Origin: an uncultured Streptococcus sp.
GTDB taxonomy: Bacteria; Bacillota; Bacilli; Lactobacillales; Streptococcaceae
DNA length: 64,000 nucleotides
NCBI RefSeq assembly: GCF_901875575.1
Contig: NZ_CABFMF010000077.1
Span: forward strand, 1-64,000
Direction: 5' to 3'
Part shown: positions 62,086 to 64,000 of the stretch, in pieces
Layout: each line of letters begins with the position of its first letter
Numbering within the stretch: position 1 is the first letter of the stretch
Notes under the pieces: generated by a model
Told to the model about the DNA's origin: nothing
The model's database searches: none
Seen by the model: only the letters and a program-made list of their open reading frames with translations
Made by a program: the position numbers and the translations under genes

Positions 62086-62595
62086 CTATTTAGTAAGGTC
62101 AATTCGACGGCCAATTTTCCCAATGATAATGGCCCCAACGATTAATGAAGCAAATTCTCCAATTCCCGTTGTAAACCAAGTAAAGAAAAATGGTAATTGA
62201 GCTACAATATTCAACTCAATAGCAATGGTAAACATTGATAGTGAAAAGAGAATTGCAAATAAGAAATGATCTTTTCTAATCAAACCATTAAATAGGTAAT
62301 CCTTGCTATATTTAGCAAAAAGCCATACACCTAGACTAAGGAATACTAAAGTTGAACCTCCACCTACAAAAACATCTATAAGCCCAAAACTAAAGAAGTT
62401 TGCAATCATACAACCAATAGTTACACCTATGATATACTTAGGATTATAAAATGCCATAAAGTTCATCATTTCAGAAAGACGAAACTGATAGGCACCATAA
62501 CTAATAGCATTGAGTGGTGGTGTGATGGTTAAAACTATATAAATAGCTGCAACAATAGCTATATCCGTTACATCACGAACAGTTAATTTTTTCAT
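62086..62595 (-). CDS. queT: QueT-type transporter substrate-binding membrane subunit
   Basis: The protein has 169 residues with about five to six membrane segments. The RLSEMMNFMAFYNPKYIIGV stretch is the signature of the COG4708/QueT group, the S-components of ECF transporters taking up queuosine precursors. A preQ1-II riboswitch directly upstream supports the role. The energising ECF subunits are shared and encoded elsewhere. Confidence 0.92.
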   Translation of the reverse strand: MKKLTVRDVTDIAIVAAIYIVLTITPPLNAISYGAYQFRLSEMMNFMAFYNPKYIIGVTIGCMIANFFSFGLIDVFVGGGSTLVFLSLGVWLFAKYSKDYLFNGLIRKDHFLFAILFSLSMFTIAIELNIVAQLPFFFTWFTTGIGEFASLIVGAIIIGKIGRRIDLTK

Positions 62596-62598
62596 GTT

Positions 62599-62660
62599 TT
62601 CTCCTTTGGCGGTTTACCGCGTATAATATGCTTGGTGAAAGAAGCTAAGCACCAAGGGTT
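62599..62660 (-). promoter_or_regulatory. PreQ1-II riboswitch upstream of queT
   Basis: On the minus strand CTTGGTGCTTAGCTTCTTTC, then ACCAAGCATATTATACGCGG and TAAACCGCCAAAGGAGAA, match my memory of the streptococcal preQ1-II consensus (stem CTTGGTG/CACCAAG; stem GCGG/CCGC; the pairing partner region next to AAGGAG). Ligand binding hides the ribosome site and lowers queT translation. Confidence 0.9.
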
Positions 62661-62717
62661 AATTTCATCAATCATAACAGTATAGCACAATATAAATCTT
62701 TATGCTATACTTAAGCT

Positions 62718-63146
62718 ATGAAAAAACAAATAAAAGTCCTATTTGACAACGAAATTTTTTCTTATCTTTTCTTTGGTGTTTCTACAACCTTAGTTTCTAT
62801 ATTCGCTCGCTTACTCCTGTACCAACTAACCCATCAAGAACTCCTTGCAACTGCCTTGGCAAATATGATTGGTATACTTTTTGCTTTTATTACAAATGAT
62901 ACAATTGTGTTCAAGCAAGTAAGAAAAAATTGGTATCTTCGTTTAATTAAATTTTTTTTAGCTCGTCTTTCTACCTTGTTGCTAGATTTACTACTCACCT
63001 ACCTATTTGTAACAGAATTTCCTTCCATTATCGGTCAGTTTGTAAATCAAAATATAGATAGAATAAATACAATTGAAACCTTCCTAGCCCAAATTTTAAT
63101 AATTATTATCAATTATATTATCAGTAAAGTCTATATTTTTAAGTAA
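62718..63146 (+). CDS. GtrA-family membrane protein
   Basis: The protein has 142 residues with four membrane segments and the GtrA pattern FFGVSTTLVSIFARLLLY, NMIGILFAFITNDTIVFK and a final IINYIISKVYIFK. Family members assist transfer of lipid-linked sugars in cell-wall or teichoic-acid decoration. It is divergent from queT. Confidence 0.85.
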   Translation: MKKQIKVLFDNEIFSYLFFGVSTTLVSIFARLLLYQLTHQELLATALANMIGILFAFITNDTIVFKQVRKNWYLRLIKFFLARLSTLLLDLLLTYLFVTEFPSIIGQFVNQNIDRINTIETFLAQILIIIINYIISKVYIFK

Positions 63147-63227
63147 TAATTTGAATCCTCCAAGCATATATCTTGCATTCTATTTTTTTTTTAGATATAA
63201 TTAAGACCAAATTTTTGAAAGGATATT

Positions 63228-63617
63228 ATGAAAATGTTAAAAGATCTTAAAGCATTTTTGCTTCGTGGTAATGTTGTTGACCTTGCTGTCGGTGTGATTA
63301 TTGCCTCTGCTTTTGGTGCTATCGTTACTTCATTTGTTAATGATATCATCACTCCACTCCTATTGAACCCAGCCTTGGAAGCTGCGAAAGTACAAAATAT
63401 CGCTGAGCTTGCATGGAATGGTGTTACATATGGTAAATTCTTGAGTGCTATTATCAACTTCCTTGTTGTCGGTACTGTTCTCTTCTTTGTTATTAAAGCT
63501 ATGGAAAAAGCTCAAAGCCTTACTAAAAAAGAAGAAGTTGTTGAAGAGGAAACTCCAGCTGCTCCAACTGAGTTGGAAGTACTTCAAGAAATCAAAGCGC
63601 TTCTTGAGAAAAAATAA
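63228..63617 (+). CDS. mscL: Large-conductance mechanosensitive channel MscL
   Basis: The protein has 129 residues. The pore helix FLLRGNVVDLAVGVIIASAFGAIV, the periplasmic loop and the second segment FLSAIINFLVVGTVLFFVIKAMEK are complete, with a C-terminal helix LQEIKALLEKK. It opens under membrane tension to release solutes after osmotic downshock. GAAAGGA precedes the ATG. Confidence 0.96.
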   Translation: MKMLKDLKAFLLRGNVVDLAVGVIIASAFGAIVTSFVNDIITPLLLNPALEAAKVQNIAELAWNGVTYGKFLSAIINFLVVGTVLFFVIKAMEKAQSLTKKEEVVEEETPAAPTELEVLQEIKALLEKK

Positions 63618-63625
63618 TCGTTTAA

Positions 63626-63657
63626 AAGGATCTAGCGCAAAGCTAAATCCTTTTTCT
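63626..63657 (+). terminator. Terminator after mscL
   Basis: AAAGGATCTAGC pairs with GCTAAATCCTTTTT around GCAAA, followed by T residues. It sits between mscL and the converging ferrochelatase gene and may serve both. Confidence 0.75.
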
Positions 63658-64000
63658 TTACTCTTTCGGCAACTTGCCTGCTTTCTCTAGCATTTTCTTG
63701 ATAAGATAAGGCATCTTGACATTCTCCCGACCTTTTTTCTCAATCAGTTTTTTCACAAATTCTGGCATTTGTAAATCTTGAGATTCAGCCAAAATATTTT
63801 TCGTCTCATCTGAAGGAACTAACTCATCAAAGGTTTCTTCTTCTGGGAGAAATTCCTTAAACTCTTGATTTTCATTGTCTCTAACTGTATTGACCAAGGC
63901 ATCAATCAAGCGAGAATCCGTATTTGGCATTGGTGGACGATGGTAGTTGACACCCAATTCTTGACACAAGTCATAACATTCCACATCGTTGTCAAACAAG
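63658..64000 (-). CDS. hemH: Ferrochelatase C-terminal part (gene cut by the window end)
   Basis: The frame is open to the right edge, so the N-terminal part is missing; about 113 residues are visible. The start of the visible part, DVECYDLCQELGVNYHRPPMPN followed by SRLIDALVNTV, matches the end of Bacillus HemH/CpfC (a YECK..-DIGASYYRPEMPN-type segment), which inserts iron into porphyrin. About 70 residues of charged extension follow, ending LEKAGKLPKE. Streptococci lack most haem-synthesis genes, so the physiological substrate is unclear. Confidence 0.75.
   Translation of the reverse strand, partial: LFDNDVECYDLCQELGVNYHRPPMPNTDSRLIDALVNTVRDNENQEFKEFLPEEETFDELVPSDETKNILAESQDLQMPEFVKKLIEKKGRENVKMPYLIKKMLEKAGKLPKE

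Noticed and set aside
1..64000. CRISPR array or cas genes
   Set aside because: No regularly spaced direct repeats and no Cas-like proteins were seen.

Overview
The window looks like the chromosome of a mitis-group Streptococcus (S. mitis, S. oralis or S. pneumoniae relatives). The basis is the gene content and order (rbgA-rnhB, xerS with a dif_SL-like site, pyrC-mutX-ung, vicRKX, mutY, queT with a preQ1-II riboswitch, mscL), a pneumococcal-type BOX repeat, and a pezT toxin gene at the left edge. The species cannot be fixed from sequence reading alone.

Region 1 (1-37.9 kb) is accessory DNA, much richer in A+T than the rest. It opens with the 3' part of pezT and two decayed insertion sequences (an IS630-type and an IS30-type). 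Next comes a nonribosomal peptide synthetase (NRPS) operon of about 30 kb (2.8-32.5 kb): a TetR-type regulator, three NRPSs, a type II thioesterase, an ABC exporter pair, a stand-alone adenylation-thiolation protein, a small membrane protein with a second ABC exporter pair, and an Sfp-type phosphopantetheinyl transferase. It is followed by a mobilisation and integration block (two MobC-like proteins, MOB-type relaxase, XRE regulator, excisionase-like protein, tyrosine integrase) that abuts the 5' end of rbgA. To my recollection this is the chromosomal site used by Tn5253-type elements.

Read in gene order, the assembly line is: stand-alone A-T (cysteine code) -> C-A-T-E -> C-A-T -> C-A-T-E -> C-A-T -> C-A-T-E -> C-T-reductase. 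This predicts a heptapeptide that starts with Cys, alternates D and L residues, is mostly hydrophobic, and leaves as an aldehyde. An N-terminal Cys and a C-terminal aldehyde can close into a thiazolidine macrocycle, the chemistry known from lugdunin of Staphylococcus lugdunensis. The regulator, thioesterase, two ABC systems and phosphopantetheinyl transferase also recall that operon. This lugdunin-like system on a streptococcal mobile element is the main discovery candidate; the product itself is inference.

Region 2 (37.9-43 kb) is core sequence: rbgA, rnhB, a ClC channel, a small membrane protein, a dif_SL-like site and xerS. Gene direction flips from mostly + to mostly - here, as expected at the replication terminus.

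Region 3 (43-64 kb) is mostly core with small accessory islands: MATE exporter, pyrC, mutX, ung, a secreted NlpC/P60-like protein with a lipoprotein partner, a HAD phosphatase, a set of small membrane proteins next to a broken peptide gene that looks bacteriocin-like, the dihydroxyacetone kinase locus dhaMLK with its regulators dhaS-dhaQ, a BOX element, a ClbS/DfsB-like protein, vicRKX, a MutY lacking iron-sulfur cysteines, tRNA-Thr, a long inverted-repeat element, queT, a GtrA-like protein, mscL and the 3' part of a ferrochelatase gene.
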